Counted from the first letter of the stretch, positions 1 through 8,818 are shown. The stretch is 56,363 nt of DNA from an uncultured Verrucomicrobiota bacterium (GCA_937872095.1 CALMNW010000069.1:1-56363), one strand, 5' to 3'. Numbers and translations are program-made. Notes: generated by a model not told the origin, from the sequence alone.

Positions 1-196
1 GGCCGGCGCCACGCGGGCCCCCCCCCCCCCCCCCGGCCCGAGCAGCAATACAGAATGCGGGAGTGTGTCTCCCGCGAATACAGGACGCCGAACGGCGACA
101 TTTACGCCGGCGAAACATGCCGGGAAGGAATTATTATGTTGGAGAACCTCAAGTGGATATTGGTATCGGATACATCGCATGCGCCGGCGGTACTTC

Positions 197-502
197 ATGA
201 GCACCAGCCAGCGCGATATCGAAACGGTTGCAGCCATGCTTCGCCTCGTTGAATCCGCCGAGATTCGGCGAAAAATCGAGACTGCGCTGCAGGCTACAGA
301 CGAGGAGCCTGTCGTTCGGGATCGGGTCTTGACGGCCGAACAGGCCGGAAAAATCCTCGGACGCTCGGACCGATGGGTGCTCAAGGCCAGCAAAGAAGGG
401 CATTTGAAGCGCGTCCGTTACCCCGGACGCAAGATTGCGGGCGGATTCCTGGAGTCCGATGTGCGCGCGCTCTTGGCGCGCTCTGTCGAAGGGGTATCGT
501 AA
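197..502 (+). CDS. Small helix-turn-helix protein, excisionase/AlpA-like
   Basis: A 101-residue soluble protein. Residues about 1-35 look helical; about 48-95 form a winged helix-turn-helix of the MerR/excisionase type, with the family pattern LTAEQAGKILGRSDRWV, then a basic strand region (KRVRYPGRKIAGG) and a closing helix (ESDVRALL). Such proteins bind DNA as excision directionality factors or small repressors. ATG 197 is preferred because the frame upstream has no protein-like composition; no strong Shine-Dalgarno is visible. A good terminator follows the stop, then three TGTCCCA direct repeats, then the 3' end of tRNA-Lys, a common integration target, so this may be the edge of an integrated element whose integrase lies outside the window. 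No integrase is seen. Function is inferred from fold only. Confidence 0.6.
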   Translation: MSTSQRDIETVAAMLRLVESAEIRRKIETALQATDEEPVVRDRVLTAEQAGKILGRSDRWVLKASKEGHLKRVRYPGRKIAGGFLESDVRALLARSVEGVS

Positions 503-516
503 CCCCAATGATGCAA

Positions 517-547
517 GCGGCGGCCGAGCGGCCGCCGCTATTTTTTT
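517..547 (+). terminator. Rho-independent terminator after the helix-turn-helix gene
   Basis: A perfect 10-bp stem (gcggcggccg at 517-526, cggccgccgc at 529-538) with a 2-nt loop, followed by a run of seven T. It lies 14 nt past the stop codon at 502. Confidence 0.85.
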
Positions 548-631
548 GCCTTTGATCCGCAATTTTTCCGTGAAGATCATGAAAATCGCGGCATGAAGCC
601 GTATTGACGGGCTTCCGATGCATTTTTCAAC

Positions 632-661
632 TGTCCCAATAATGTCCCATTTTCTGTCCCA
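632..661. repeat. Three TGTCCCA direct repeats between the HTH gene and tRNA-Lys
   Basis: TGTCCCA occurs at 632-638, 643-649 and 655-661, spaced 11 and 12 bp, about one helical turn. This spacing is what is seen for integrase arm-type or excisionase sites beside tRNA attachment sites. The protein bound is unknown. Confidence 0.45.
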
Positions 662-733
662 TTTAATGCCCGAAATCGCCTGAAATCGCCGTACCGCGTT
701 TTTTTGCCCGTTCGCCCCGGAAAATGAAAAACC

Positions 734-756
734 CCGGTTTTATTGAGTAAAACCGG
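734..756 (-). terminator. Terminator of tRNA-Lys
   Basis: Perfect 9-bp stem ccggtttta (734-742) and taaaaccgg (748-756) around a 5-nt loop. Read on the minus strand it follows the tRNA 3' end by about 10 nt and is followed by GGGGTTTTT. Confidence 0.75.
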
Positions 757-765
757 TGAAAAAAC

Positions 766-841
766 TGGTGAGACGGGCGGGGCTCGAACCCGCGACCACA
801 AGCTTAAAAGGCTCGTGCTCTACCGACTGAGCTACCGTCCC
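766..841 (-). tRNA. tRNA-Lys (UUU)
   Basis: The minus strand folds as a full cloverleaf. The acceptor stem is GGGACGG paired with CCGTCTC, with one G-U pair. The anticodon stem is CGAGC/GCTTG with loop CTTTTAA, giving anticodon UUU. The T arm has GGTTCGAGCC. The CCA end is encoded (766-768). Its 3' end faces the helix-turn-helix gene, which matters for a possible attachment site. The 263 bp between the tRNA and the permease (842-1104) hold no recognisable gene. Confidence 0.95.
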
Positions 842-1104
842 ACAATTTTCGACCCGCGAAAATCTGCCGGCGGTTCTACGCTACTCCACCCTCCCCGCAC
901 AAGCAAAAACCCTCCCGTTCCCGCCGAAAGCCTCCGCAAAATCGAGCCGCGAGCGCCTTCCAAATCCAAAACGCTCCTCGGCGGGGAATCGCGGCTCGTG
1001 GGCCCCTTTCCCGTCGACACCCCTTTTCAACCGCGCTACTCTTTTCCGCATCGACGGCAAGACATGCTCCGCTTGAAACCCGGGAAACCAGCGGCCCCAC
1101 GATC

Positions 1105-3315
1105 ATGACCGAAAAAAACGACCCATCCGCAGAGGTCCAGCCCAAGCTGTTCGGCACGTTCGGCGGCGTCTTCACGCCGAGCCTGCTGACGATCCTGGGC
1201 GTGATCATGTTCCTGCGCTTCTCCACCGTCGTGGGCTACGCGGGCCTGTGGCACGCCTTCGCGATTCTGGGCGGCGCCACGGCCATCACGCTGATCACGG
1301 GCCTGTCCATCGCGTCCATCGCCACCAACATGCGGGTCAAAGGCGGCGGCGCCTATTACCTCATCAGCCGCAGCCTGGGCCCGGAGTCCGGCGGCGTCAT
1401 CGCCGTGTTTTTCTTCGTCGCCCAAGCCGTGGCGGTCACGCTCTACGTCGTGGGCTTCACCGAGGCGATCTTCTCCGCCTTCCCCGGCATCGGTCTCTCG
1501 TTCCGCGAAGCGGCCAGCCTCACCAACCTGATCGTCTTCGCCTGCGTCTACGTCGGCGCGGGTTGGACCATCCGCCTTCAGTACGGCATTCTCGCCGTCC
1601 TGCTGCTTTCCATCGTGTCGTTCTTCGTCGGAGCGGGCCTGTCGTTTTCGCCCGACGTCCTCCGCGCCAATCTCGAACCGGCCTGGACGGCCAACCAATC
1701 CTTCTTCGTCGTCTTCGCCCTCTTCTTCCCCGCCGTCACCGGCATCATGGCCGGCGTCAACATGTCCGGCGACCTGAAGGAACCCAGCCGGGCCATTCCC
1801 GCCGGCACCTTTGCGGCCATCGGCGTGTCCACGCTCCTGTATGCCGCCATCACGTTCCTGCTGGCCGGCAGCACGCCGCGCGCGGAATTGCTCGGCGAAG
1901 GATTCGTCATGAAGGACCGCGCGGTTTCCGGCGCGCTGATCTACGCCGGCGTGATCGCCGCCACGCTCTCTTCCGCCCTCGGCAGCATGATGGGCGCCCC
2001 CCGCATCCTGCAGGCGTTCGCCCGCGACGGGATTTTCCGCCCCCTCAAGGCGTTCGGCCGCGGCAGCGGCCGCTCCGGCGAACCCCGCCGCGCCATCGTC
2101 CTCACGTTCCTCATCGCGCAGGCCGGCGTGCTCGCCGGCGATCTCGACGTCGTCGCCCCCGTCATCACGATGTTCTTCCTGATGACCTACGGCGCCGTCA
2201 ACCTCGCCTGCTTTTACGAAGGGATTTCCCGCAATCCCAGTTTCCGGCCCACGTTCCGCCGCAACCACTGGTCTCTCTCCTTGCTGGGAGCCTTGGGCTG
2301 TCTCGGCGTCATGTTCCTCATCAACGCCGGATGGGCCGCCGGGGCCATCGCCCTCGCCGGCCTGCTCTATTTCCTGATCGCCCGCGCGGAAATCCTCGTC
2401 AAATGGGGCGACCTCGACAGCGGCCTCGCCTACCAGCGCGCCCGCAACGCCCTGCTGCGCATGGAACTCGAACGCTACCACCCCAAGAACTGGCGACCGT
2501 CCATTCTCGCCCTCAGCGGCGGGGCCTACAACCGCCTGCACCTCGCCGAATACGCCGCCTGGCTCACCTCCGACAACGGCATCGTCTCCATCGGCCAGAT
2601 CATCCGCGGCGATTTCGACGATCTCCTCGAACGCCAGCGCGAGGCCGAAAACATCCTGCGCAAAGCCATCCGCGAGGAAGAACTCGACGCCTTTCCCGTC
2701 GTCGTCGTCGATGAAAACGTCATGGCCGCCGTCCAGGCGCTGCTCCAATGCCACGGCCTGGGCGGTTTGCGGCCCAACACCCTCCTGCTCGGTTGGAGCC
2801 GGGATCCCGAAAAGACCGGCACCTTCGCCGGTCTTCTCGGCCTCGCCAAGCGCATGCGCCGTAGCATCGTCGTCGTCGCCAACAAACAGGCGGACAAGGA
2901 AGCCCGCACGCGCATCGCCGCCGGCGCCATCAACGTCTGGTGGTCCAAGGAAAGCAACGGCGCCCTGATGCTCCTCCTCGCCTACCAGCTCAAGAAAAAC
3001 CCCGAATGGCGCTCCCATCCCATCCGCATCCTGCGCCCCGTCCCCCCCAAGGCCGACATCCACAACGTCGCCAAGGAAATGCAGGACCTGCTCGCCGGCG
3101 CCCGCATCGAGGCGGACCTCGTCGTCATGCCCGCCGAATCCCCCATCGCCGCCATCCGCGAAGCCATGGTGCCCTCCGCCGTCCTGTTCGCCGGCTTCGA
3201 CCCGCCCGACGAAGATCCCGACGGCGCGCTCATCCCGTTCCTCCAGGAAACCGTCGATCTTCCCGGCGACGTCCTGCTCGTCTACAATGCCGGCGACGTC
3301 TCCCTCCAGGCCTGA
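1105..3315 (+). CDS. SLC12-like cation-chloride cotransporter / APC-superfamily permease
   Basis: A 736-residue integral membrane protein. The N-terminus (LFGTFGGVFTPSLLTILG, about 14-31) matches the first-helix signature of cation-chloride cotransporters (GV-P-ILGVI-FLR). About 12 hydrophobic segments run to residue ~435, followed by a ~300-residue soluble tail resembling the SLC12 C-terminal domain (LALSGGAYNRLHLAEYAAWL, then a Rossmann-like region near 530-620). Eukaryotic relatives move Na+/K+ with Cl-; bacterial ones are little studied, so substrate is open. The next gene encodes a TrkA_C membrane protein, fitting a potassium or ion-homeostasis role. Start ATG 1105 is the first plausible one; the alternative is a general amino-acid permease, made less likely by the long tail. 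Confidence 0.8.
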   Translation: MTEKNDPSAEVQPKLFGTFGGVFTPSLLTILGVIMFLRFSTVVGYAGLWHAFAILGGATAITLITGLSIASIATNMRVKGGGAYYLISRSLGPESGGVIAVFFFVAQAVAVTLYVVGFTEAIFSAFPGIGLSFREAASLTNLIVFACVYVGAGWTIRLQYGILAVLLLSIVSFFVGAGLSFSPDVLRANLEPAWTANQSFFVVFALFFPAVTGIMAGVNMSGDLKEPSRAIPAGTFAAIGVSTLLYAAITFLLAGSTPRAELLGEGFVMKDRAVSGALIYAGVIAATLSSALGSMMGAPRILQAFARDGIFRPLKAFGRGSGRSGEPRRAIVLTFLIAQAGVLAGDLDVVAPVITMFFLMTYGAVNLACFYEGISRNPSFRPTFRRNHWSLSLLGALGCLGVMFLINAGWAAGAIALAGLLYFLIARAEILVKWGDLDSGLAYQRARNALLRMELERYHPKNWRPSILALSGGAYNRLHLAEYAAWLTSDNGIVSIGQIIRGDFDDLLERQREAENILRKAIREEELDAFPVVVVDENVMAAVQALLQCHGLGGLRPNTLLLGWSRDPEKTGTFAGLLGLAKRMRRSIVVVANKQADKEARTRIAAGAINVWWSKESNGALMLLLAYQLKKNPEWRSHPIRILRPVPPKADIHNVAKEMQDLLAGARIEADLVVMPAESPIAAIREAMVPSAVLFAGFDPPDEDPDGALIPFLQETVDLPGDVLLVYNAGDVSLQA

Positions 3316-3374
3316 CGAATGAATACGCCCCTGCGCCCCATCCGCAATTCCGAAACTCGCAAGGAGAACTTGCC

Positions 3375-4106
3375 ATGATTCCCGCCATCGTTTCCCTGCT
3401 GATCGTCGTCGCCATCCAAATGCTCATCACCCGCCTGGCCGCCTTGGCGCTGTCTTTGACGGGCATGGCCAGAGAGTCCGCCATGTTCCAGGCCCGCTCC
3501 GCGCTCTCGGGCGTCGGCTTCACGACGCACGAGGCCGAAACGGTCGTCAACCATCCCGTGCGCCGCCGCATCATCATGATGTTGATGCTGACCGGCAGCA
3601 TCAGCTTGCCCGCCGTCATCGCCGCGCTGGGCCTCTCCCTCTTCACCACTCTGCAGGCCGAACGGTGGTGGTGGCCGCTCCTGCTGCTGATTTTCGGCCT
3701 GCTGGCGCTCGTCACCTTCGGCAACAACCGCCGGGTGGAACGGCATCTCAACCGCTGGCTCTCCAAGGCCCTTGCGAAATGGACGAACCTGGACGTCCGC
3801 GACTACGTCTCGCTGCTGCAACTCCAGAACGGTTTCGCCGTCACCGAAATGCTGGTCGATCCCGGCGACTGGCTCGACGGCAAATCGCTCCAAGACGCCG
3901 CCCTTTCCCACGAAGGCATCCTCGTCCTCGGCATCCAGAAGACGAACGGCGCGTTCATCGGCGCCCCCCGGGCCGCCGATGAAATCCACGTGGGCGACAC
4001 TCTCGTGCTCTACGGCCAGATCGACCGCCTCAAGGAACTCGACCAGCGCGGCGCTCTCCACGGCGACGCCGCGCACCGCGAAGCCTCCGCCGCGCAAAGC
4101 GTCTAG
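3375..4106 (+). CDS. Membrane protein with C-terminal TrkA_C domain
   Basis: A 243-residue protein with an N-terminal membrane segment (about 4-26), a loop containing SALSGVGFTT that recalls the selectivity-loop style of Trk/Ktr subunits, two more membrane segments (about 66-90 and 97-115), and a soluble part from ~146 matching the TrkA_C pattern (GFAVTEMLVDPGDWLDGKSL, then HVGDTLVLYG). TrkA_C (RCK_C) domains bind small ligands such as cyclic di-AMP and gate cation transport. The start is fixed by AAGGAG at 3361-3366, nine bases before ATG 3375. It is 60 bp behind the permease, so the two are probably co-transcribed. It lacks the pore of TrkH, so it is more likely a regulator than a channel. 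Confidence 0.75.
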   Translation: MIPAIVSLLIVVAIQMLITRLAALALSLTGMARESAMFQARSALSGVGFTTHEAETVVNHPVRRRIIMMLMLTGSISLPAVIAALGLSLFTTLQAERWWWPLLLLIFGLLALVTFGNNRRVERHLNRWLSKALAKWTNLDVRDYVSLLQLQNGFAVTEMLVDPGDWLDGKSLQDAALSHEGILVLGIQKTNGAFIGAPRAADEIHVGDTLVLYGQIDRLKELDQRGALHGDAAHREASAAQSV

Positions 4107-4137
4107 TCGTCGGCTTGCGAGAAACCCGATCGTGAAA

Positions 4138-4455
4138 ATGAACCGAAACGCGGGCCCCGCGCTCATCGTCGCGATTCTGAGCGCTCTTTCGTTCTGGATC
4201 GTGCGGGAAGGCGCGCAAAGCGAACCCTACGTCGATTGGACGGCGTACGACGCGTTCACCCAGATCGGCGTGGCCGGCGCGCTGATCGCGGGCTGGATTC
4301 TTTTCGCGATTGGACTCGTCGCGCGCATCCGCCGCCGGCAACTGGCCGCGCCTTGGGCCGCTATTTTGGCGTGGATCCTCGTCGCGCTTTTCTATTTGCA
4401 GGCGAGTCCCCGAGGATTCTGGTCGGACTTGGCGCGTTTTCGCGGGCTGGAATAA
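4138..4455 (+). CDS. Small membrane protein of unknown function
   Basis: A 105-residue protein with three predicted membrane helices (about 7-22, 40-61 and 70-88) and a short polar region between the first two (EGAQSEPYVDWTAYDAF). I do not recognise a family. It begins 31 bp after the TrkA_C gene and ends 75 bp before mnmE, all on the same strand, so it could share a transcript with either. A GTG at 4132, two codons upstream, is an alternative start; neither has a clear Shine-Dalgarno. Confidence 0.55.
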   Translation: MNRNAGPALIVAILSALSFWIVREGAQSEPYVDWTAYDAFTQIGVAGALIAGWILFAIGLVARIRRRQLAAPWAAILAWILVALFYLQASPRGFWSDLARFRGLE

Positions 4456-4530
4456 ATCGACCGGCCGCGCCGCGCGCGCCGCTCTTCCGCTGTTGCGGCT
4501 TTGGCCGTTTCGGTGTATCACACCGCACAC

Positions 4531-5916
4531 ATGGCCGTTCCCCATCCAGCCGATACCATCGCCGCCATCGCCACCGCCCCGGGCGAAGGCGCCATCGCCA
4601 TCGTCCGCGTTTCGGGCCCCGACGCCTATGCGCTCGCCGATCGCCTGTTTCGGGGGCCCTCCCCCTTGCCCTCCGCGCGCGCGCCCGGCACCTTCGCGCA
4701 TGGAGCCATCGCCGATCCCGCCTCCGGCGAAGTCCTCGACGATGCCCTGCTGCTGATTTTCCGCTCTCCCCACTCCTACACGGGCGAGGATTCGGTCGAA
4801 ATCCAGTGCCACGGCGGTTCGCAGGCCGCCCGGCGCATCCTCGACGCCCTTCTTTCCGCCGGCGCGCGCCAAGCCGACCCCGGCGAATTCACCAAACGCG
4901 CCTTTTTGAACGGAAAGATCGATCTGACCCAGGCCGAAGCCGTCCTGGACCTCATCCATGCCCGTTCCGAACGCGCCGCGCGGCTCGCCACCGCCCAGCT
5001 CGAAGACGCCCTCGGACGCCGCATCCGCGCGCTCTACGACGCTTTGCTCGCCGTTTCGGCCGATGTCGAGGCCATGCTTGATTTTCCGGATGACGAACTG
5101 CCGCAATCTGTTCCGAATGATATCGCCGACCGCTTAGAGGCCGTTTCGGCTGAAATCCAGGCCCTGCTGAACACCTGGCACGAAGGTCATGTGCTGCGCG
5201 ACGGCGCCCGCATCGTCATCGCCGGCGCCCCCAACGTCGGCAAATCCACCCTTTTGAACCTCCTCGCCGGCCGCGATCGCGCCATCGTTTCCCCCCACCC
5301 CGGCACCACCCGCGACACCATCGAGGAATCCGTCGTTCTGAACGGCTACCCGTTGCAGCTCGTGGATACCGCCGGTTTGCGCGACGCCCCCTGCGAAATC
5401 GAACAGGAAGGCATCCGCCGCACCCGCCGCGCCTTGGCGGAAGCCGATCTGTGCCTTTGCCTCGTCGATGCCTCTCAACCGCTCTCCGACCCGGAACGCG
5501 ATTTCATCGGCCAACACGAACCCGAACGGATCGTCGTTTTGCTCAACAAAATCGATCTGGGACAGAAAATCGGCCCTGAAAATCTCCCCGGAATCGATTC
5601 CATGGTCCTTTCGCTCCAAAAATCGCCTCCGACGGCTAAAATCGGCGAAAAAATCCTTCAAAAGATCGTCCAAAAGCCCTCCGGAAGCGATCAAGAGCCC
5701 ATCGCGATCTCCGAACGGCATCGATATGCACTTCTAATTGCCTTGGATGAGGTTAAATCGACGATAAACCGTCTCAAAACCGGTTCAGAAAGCGACTTTT
5801 TGCCCGCGGCGACCCATGTGCGATCCGCTTTGGACCAAATCGGCTTCATTTTCGGAAAAAACTGCACCGAGGACATGCTCGACCGCCTGTTTTCAAGGTT
5901 TTGTGTAGGAAAATAA
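4531..5916 (+). CDS. mnmE: tRNA modification GTPase MnmE
   Basis: A 461-residue potassium-activated GTPase. With MnmG it installs the carboxymethylaminomethyl group on uridine 34 of tRNAs reading NNA/NNG codons. The N-terminal tetrahydrofolate-binding domain starts DTIAAIATAPGEGAIAIVRV. The G domain has G1 GAPNVGKST (232-240), G2 TTRDT, G3 DTAGLR and G4 NKID (~339). It ends with the diagnostic FCVGK; Cys458 is the conserved catalytic-site cysteine of the family. Length is normal. ATG 4531 is chosen because it places the conserved N-terminus correctly; an upstream in-frame TTG (4501) would add ten unconserved residues. mnmG follows 79 bp downstream on the same strand, the common pairing near bacterial origins. 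Confidence 0.97.
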   Translation: MAVPHPADTIAAIATAPGEGAIAIVRVSGPDAYALADRLFRGPSPLPSARAPGTFAHGAIADPASGEVLDDALLLIFRSPHSYTGEDSVEIQCHGGSQAARRILDALLSAGARQADPGEFTKRAFLNGKIDLTQAEAVLDLIHARSERAARLATAQLEDALGRRIRALYDALLAVSADVEAMLDFPDDELPQSVPNDIADRLEAVSAEIQALLNTWHEGHVLRDGARIVIAGAPNVGKSTLLNLLAGRDRAIVSPHPGTTRDTIEESVVLNGYPLQLVDTAGLRDAPCEIEQEGIRRTRRALAEADLCLCLVDASQPLSDPERDFIGQHEPERIVVLLNKIDLGQKIGPENLPGIDSMVLSLQKSPPTAKIGEKILQKIVQKPSGSDQEPIAISERHRYALLIALDEVKSTINRLKTGSESDFLPAATHVRSALDQIGFIFGKNCTEDMLDRLFSRFCVGK

Positions 5917-5995
5917 AGCTCCGGGTTTCGTCTCATATCTTTATATCGTGATTGTATTCACATTATAATTTTTACCCCTCTCCCCCACCCTCCCG

Positions 5996-7906
5996 ATGAA
6001 TTCGTATGATGTTTTAGTGATCGGCGCCGGCCATGCCGGCTGCGAAGCGGCCCTGGCCGCGGCGCGGCTGGGCGTCCGCACGGCTCTGGTCACGATGGAT
6101 CCGACCGCCGCCGCCCGGATGTCCTGCAATCCCTCCATCGGCGGCATCGCCAAATCGCACATGGTCTTTGAACTCGACGCCCTCGGCGGCGAAATGGCGC
6201 TGAACACCGATTGCACCGGAATCCAGTTCCGGGTGCTCAATCGCCGCAAAGGTCCAGCCGTCCGCGCCAACCGCGCCCAATGCGACAAACCGGCCTATTC
6301 CGCCCGCATGCACGCCGTCCTGCAGGCCCAGGAAAACCTGACCCTGATCGCCGATCAAATCGAAGCCGTTCAAGTCCAAAACGACCGGATTTCGGGCGTT
6401 TTTGGCCGAAAATCGGGCTTCTTGGAGGCTAAAGCCGTCGTTTTGACCGCCGGGACCTTCCTGCGCGGCAAAATCTATGTCGGAAAATCCGTCGTCAGCG
6501 GCGGCCGCCTCAACGAGCCTTCCGAGGACCGCCTGAGCCTCCAACTTCAGGATCTGGGCTTCCGGATGGAACGCCTCAAGACCGGCACGCCGCCGCGGCT
6601 GCATCAGGCCAGCATCGACTGCGATAAAATGCTGATCCAACCCGGCGAAGAGCCGCCACCGTTTTTCGGCTGGCAATGCCGGTCCGCCGCCCGGATGTTC
6701 CACGTGGAACAATTCGGCCCCGGAACCGGTCCGGCCGTCGGTCAACCCCCGGATGTTCCACGTGGAACAATCCCGTTGCCGCCGTTCGCGCCCTGGGTCC
6801 CGGGATCGAACCAGATTCCGTGCTGGCTGACCCATACCAACGCCAAGACCATCGACATCATCCGGTCGCACCTCGAGGACTCCGCCTTATACGGCGGGCT
6901 GATCGAAGGCACCGGCGTGCGCTACTGTCCGTCCATCGAGGACAAGGTGGTCAAATTTGCCGCCCATTCGGATCACCACGTCTTCGTCGAGCCAGAGGGC
7001 AGGGGAGTGCCGGAGATGTATCCCAACGGCACCTCCAACAGTCTGCCGCTCGAGGTGCAGCTGGAGATGATCCATTCCATCCCCGGTCTCGAGCGGGCGG
7101 AGTTCCTGGCCCCCGGCTACGCCATCGAGTACGACTTCTTCGACCCCACCCAGTTGACCCACACCTTGGAGACCAAGCGGGTGGGGGGGCTCTATTTCGC
7201 GGGGCAGGTCAACGGCACGACCGGATACGAAGAGGCTGCCGCGCAAGGCTTTATTGCCGGCGTCAACGCCGCTCTGCATCTACTTGATAGAGAATGTCTT
7301 ACATTTAAACGGCACGAGGCCTACATCGGCGTGCTGATCGACGATCTGGTGACGAAAGGGACGAACGAACCGTACCGGATGTTCACGTCGCGCGCGGAGC
7401 ATCGGCTGTTGTTGCGGCAAGACAACGCCATCTTTCGGATGGCATCCCACGCGGAACGACTCGGGATCGTTCCGGCCGCTCGCTTGCGCGAGGTCCGGGC
7501 CATGGAACGGGCCATCGCCCAGGAAATCGATCATCTCAACCGCAGCCATTTCGAAGGCGCGTCGCTGGCGCAAATCCTGAAGCGGCCGGAGATGGATTAT
7601 GCGACGATGCCCAAGCGGAAGCCCGACTTGCCGCCCGAGGTGGTGGAGCAGGTGGAGTTCGAGTTGAAGTACGAGGGGTATGTCGCCCGCGAGCGCCGGC
7701 ACATCGAAAAAGCGGAGCAGATCGCCCGCCAGCGGATCCCCGCGGAATTCGACTACCACGCCATCCGGGCTCTCCGCTACGAGTCCCGCGAAAAACTCTC
7801 CGCCATCCGCCCGACGGATCTGGGCCAGGCTTCGCGCATCTCCGGCGTCACCCCCGCTGATATCGCCATTTTGTCCGTCTGGCTTAAAAAGTCCGGTCAG
7901 CCGTAG
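5996..7906 (+). CDS. mnmG: tRNA uridine-5-carboxymethylaminomethyl modification enzyme MnmG (GidA)
   Basis: A 636-residue FAD enzyme, partner of MnmE in modifying U34 of tRNAs. The FAD-binding [17 protein letters not shown] is at ~10-26. The conserved [14 protein letters not shown] and GTFLRGKI follow, and the FAD/NADH signature region [20 protein letters not shown] is present. The C-terminal tRNA/MnmE-binding part ([20 protein letters not shown] onward) is complete. Relative to the well-known E. coli protein there is an insertion of roughly 40-45 residues (about 226-272) just before [10 protein letters not shown]. That insertion is encoded by DNA holding two perfect parS palindromes, read in different frames (MFHVEQ and DVPRGT). 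No rsmG or parAB follows in this window. An AT-rich gap separates it from the convergent 8102 gene. Confidence 0.97.
   Translation: MNSYDVLVIGAGHAGCEAALAAARLGVRTALVTMDPTAAARMSCNPSIGGIAKSHMVFELDALGGEMALNTDCTGIQFRVLNRRKGPAVRANRAQCDKPAYSARMHAVLQAQENLTLIADQIEAVQVQNDRISGVFGRKSGFLEAKAVVLTAGTFLRGKIYVGKSVVSGGRLNEPSEDRLSLQLQDLGFRMERLKTGTPPRLHQASIDCDKMLIQPGEEPPPFFGWQCRSAARMFHVEQFGPGTGPAVGQPPDVPRGTIPLPPFAPWVPGSNQIPCWLTHTNAKTIDIIRSHLEDSALYGGLIEGTGVRYCPSIEDKVVKFAAHSDHHVFVEPEGRGVPEMYPNGTSNSLPLEVQLEMIHSIPGLERAEFLAPGYAIEYDFFDPTQLTHTLETKRVGGLYFAGQVNGTTGYEEAAAQGFIAGVNAALHLLDRECLTFKRHEAYIGVLIDDLVTKGTNEPYRMFTSRAEHRLLLRQDNAIFRMASHAERLGIVPAARLREVRAMERAIAQEIDHLNRSHFEGASLAQILKRPEMDYATMPKRKPDLPPEVVEQVEFELKYEGYVARERRHIEKAEQIARQRIPAEFDYHAIRALRYESREKLSAIRPTDLGQASRISGVTPADIAILSVWLKKSGQP
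6696..6711. other. parS site 1 (ParB-binding palindrome) inside mnmG
   Basis: TGTTCCACGTGGAACA, a perfect 16-bp palindrome with the CACGTG core and the outer TGTT/AACA of chromosomal parS. ParB would load here as a CTP-dependent clamp to organise origin segregation. The site lies in coding sequence. Confidence 0.85.
6754..6769. other. parS site 2 inside mnmG
   Basis: A second identical 16-bp palindrome, 58 bp centre to centre from the first. Conserved flanks extend the match to about 21 bp, so one copy probably arose by local duplication. It is read in a different codon frame from site 1. Confidence 0.85.
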
Positions 7907-7946
7907 TCGCTGCGCGGTTCCCGGCTTTGCTCCCAGCCACCTCGAT

Positions 7947-8064
7947 CATACTTAATTAACTATATATGGTGTATTCGATCCAATATTGCAGATATAGATT
8001 GTCATATCTTCATGTATCCCATAATATTTCATATATTCTGGATGTTCATAGTTAATTAACTATG
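7947..8064. other. AT-rich islet between mnmG and the convergent anti-sigma-like gene
   Basis: About 118 bp of roughly 70% A+T in an otherwise GC-rich region. TTAATTAACTAT occurs at 7952-7963 and again exactly 100 bp away at 8052-8063; the second is part of a perfect 18-bp palindrome (8047-8064). Neither flanking gene needs a promoter here because they converge. No DnaA box is visible. It could be a DNA-unwinding or protein-binding site, or a weak bidirectional transcription end; the role is not known. Confidence 0.4.
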
Positions 8065-8101
8065 TATTTGCATTTCCGGCGGAAAAAAATGGCAGAGAAA
8101 C

Positions 8102-8818
8102 CTAGCGGTCCAGCATCTGGAGCGCGGCGAGGGTGACGGGACCGCCGGCATCGACCCAGCGCGCAGGAAACGCCCGGGGACGGGCCAAGCGCCCGTTGAG
8201 CCCGGCCATCTGGATGCCCGTCGGCTCGTGCTTCTCGGCGCGCGCGGCGGCCAGCTTCCAAGCGGGATCGGCATCCGGCAGCTGGGCGGCCGTCCGCAGC
8301 GCCATGCCGGCCAGATATTGGGTGAATCCCGAGCCGGAGAAATCCTCGCCGAAGCGGCCGTCGGCCCCTTGGCAGCGCAACAAATGGTCTAGACCGGACC
8401 GAATGGCGAAAGCTCGCGGTCCTTCGAGCGGCGTCGCTTCCACGTGCATCAGGGCCAACAGAGCCAACGCCGTCACGCCGACGTCGTAGCGGGGCCGGGA
8501 ATGGCGCGCATCGGCGGACCAGCCGCCATCCGCCCGCTGCGCGGCCATGAGGACGTCGATGGGCGCCGGCGCTTGTTGCGCCACGCGAACCGGAGCAGGG
8601 GCGCGGACCAGCCACAGGCCCGCCCCGAGCAGCAACGCCAGCGCCGCCGCGCGAGCCGCGATTCCCGTGAAGCTCCGGCGCGGCGCGGGCACCTGCTTGA
8701 TCTGCGCCAGCGTGCGTTCGGTAAAATCGGCGGAGGGTTCCGGCCCTTCCTGGGCGCGCAAGCGCGCGACCAGTTTCGCAAACCGCGGATCGTTCAAGGG
8801 ATCAGGATGGGTCTTCAT
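8102..8818 (-). CDS. Membrane-anchored putative anti-sigma protein with prenyltransferase/terpene-cyclase-like repeats
   Basis: A 238-residue protein. Residues ~1-45 are a cytoplasmic, charged segment (RFAKLVARLRAQEGPEPSAD, then FTERTLAQIK) like the short N-termini of anti-sigma factors. About 52-70 is one membrane helix. From ~85 the exterior part carries alpha-alpha-barrel repeat motifs of the squalene-cyclase/prenyltransferase fold (AAQRADGGW, later CQGADGRFG). The gene overlaps the ECF sigma gene by 17 nt, so it is translationally coupled to it. AGGAG precedes ATG 8818. The overlap and topology suggest it restrains the sigma factor; the repeat domain outside the membrane would be the sensor. 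Both functions are inference. A protein with the same fold is encoded divergently at 9508. Confidence 0.65.
   Translation of the reverse strand: MKTHPDPLNDPRFAKLVARLRAQEGPEPSADFTERTLAQIKQVPAPRRSFTGIAARAAALALLLGAGLWLVRAPAPVRVAQQAPAPIDVLMAAQRADGGWSADARHSRPRYDVGVTALALLALMHVEATPLEGPRAFAIRSGLDHLLRCQGADGRFGEDFSGSGFTQYLAGMALRTAAQLPDADPAWKLAAARAEKHEPTGIQMAGLNGRLARPRAFPARWVDAGGPVTLAALQMLDR

Noticed and set aside
18-34. Run of 17 C at the window start
   Set aside because: Could be a biological homopolymer or a sequencing/assembly artefact at a contig edge; nothing else supports a function.
577-801. Integrase C-terminal remnant next to tRNA-Lys
   Set aside because: The reading frame here has no tyrosine-recombinase R-H-R-Y motifs; only the TGTCCCA repeats suggest an element end.
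1036-3063. Long open frame antisense to the permease gene
   Set aside because: It is a composition-driven shadow (Gly/Asp/Glu-rich, no fold motifs) of a well-supported GC-rich gene; several similar long antisense frames occur over speA, MnmG, GH31 and hcp and were dropped for the same reason.
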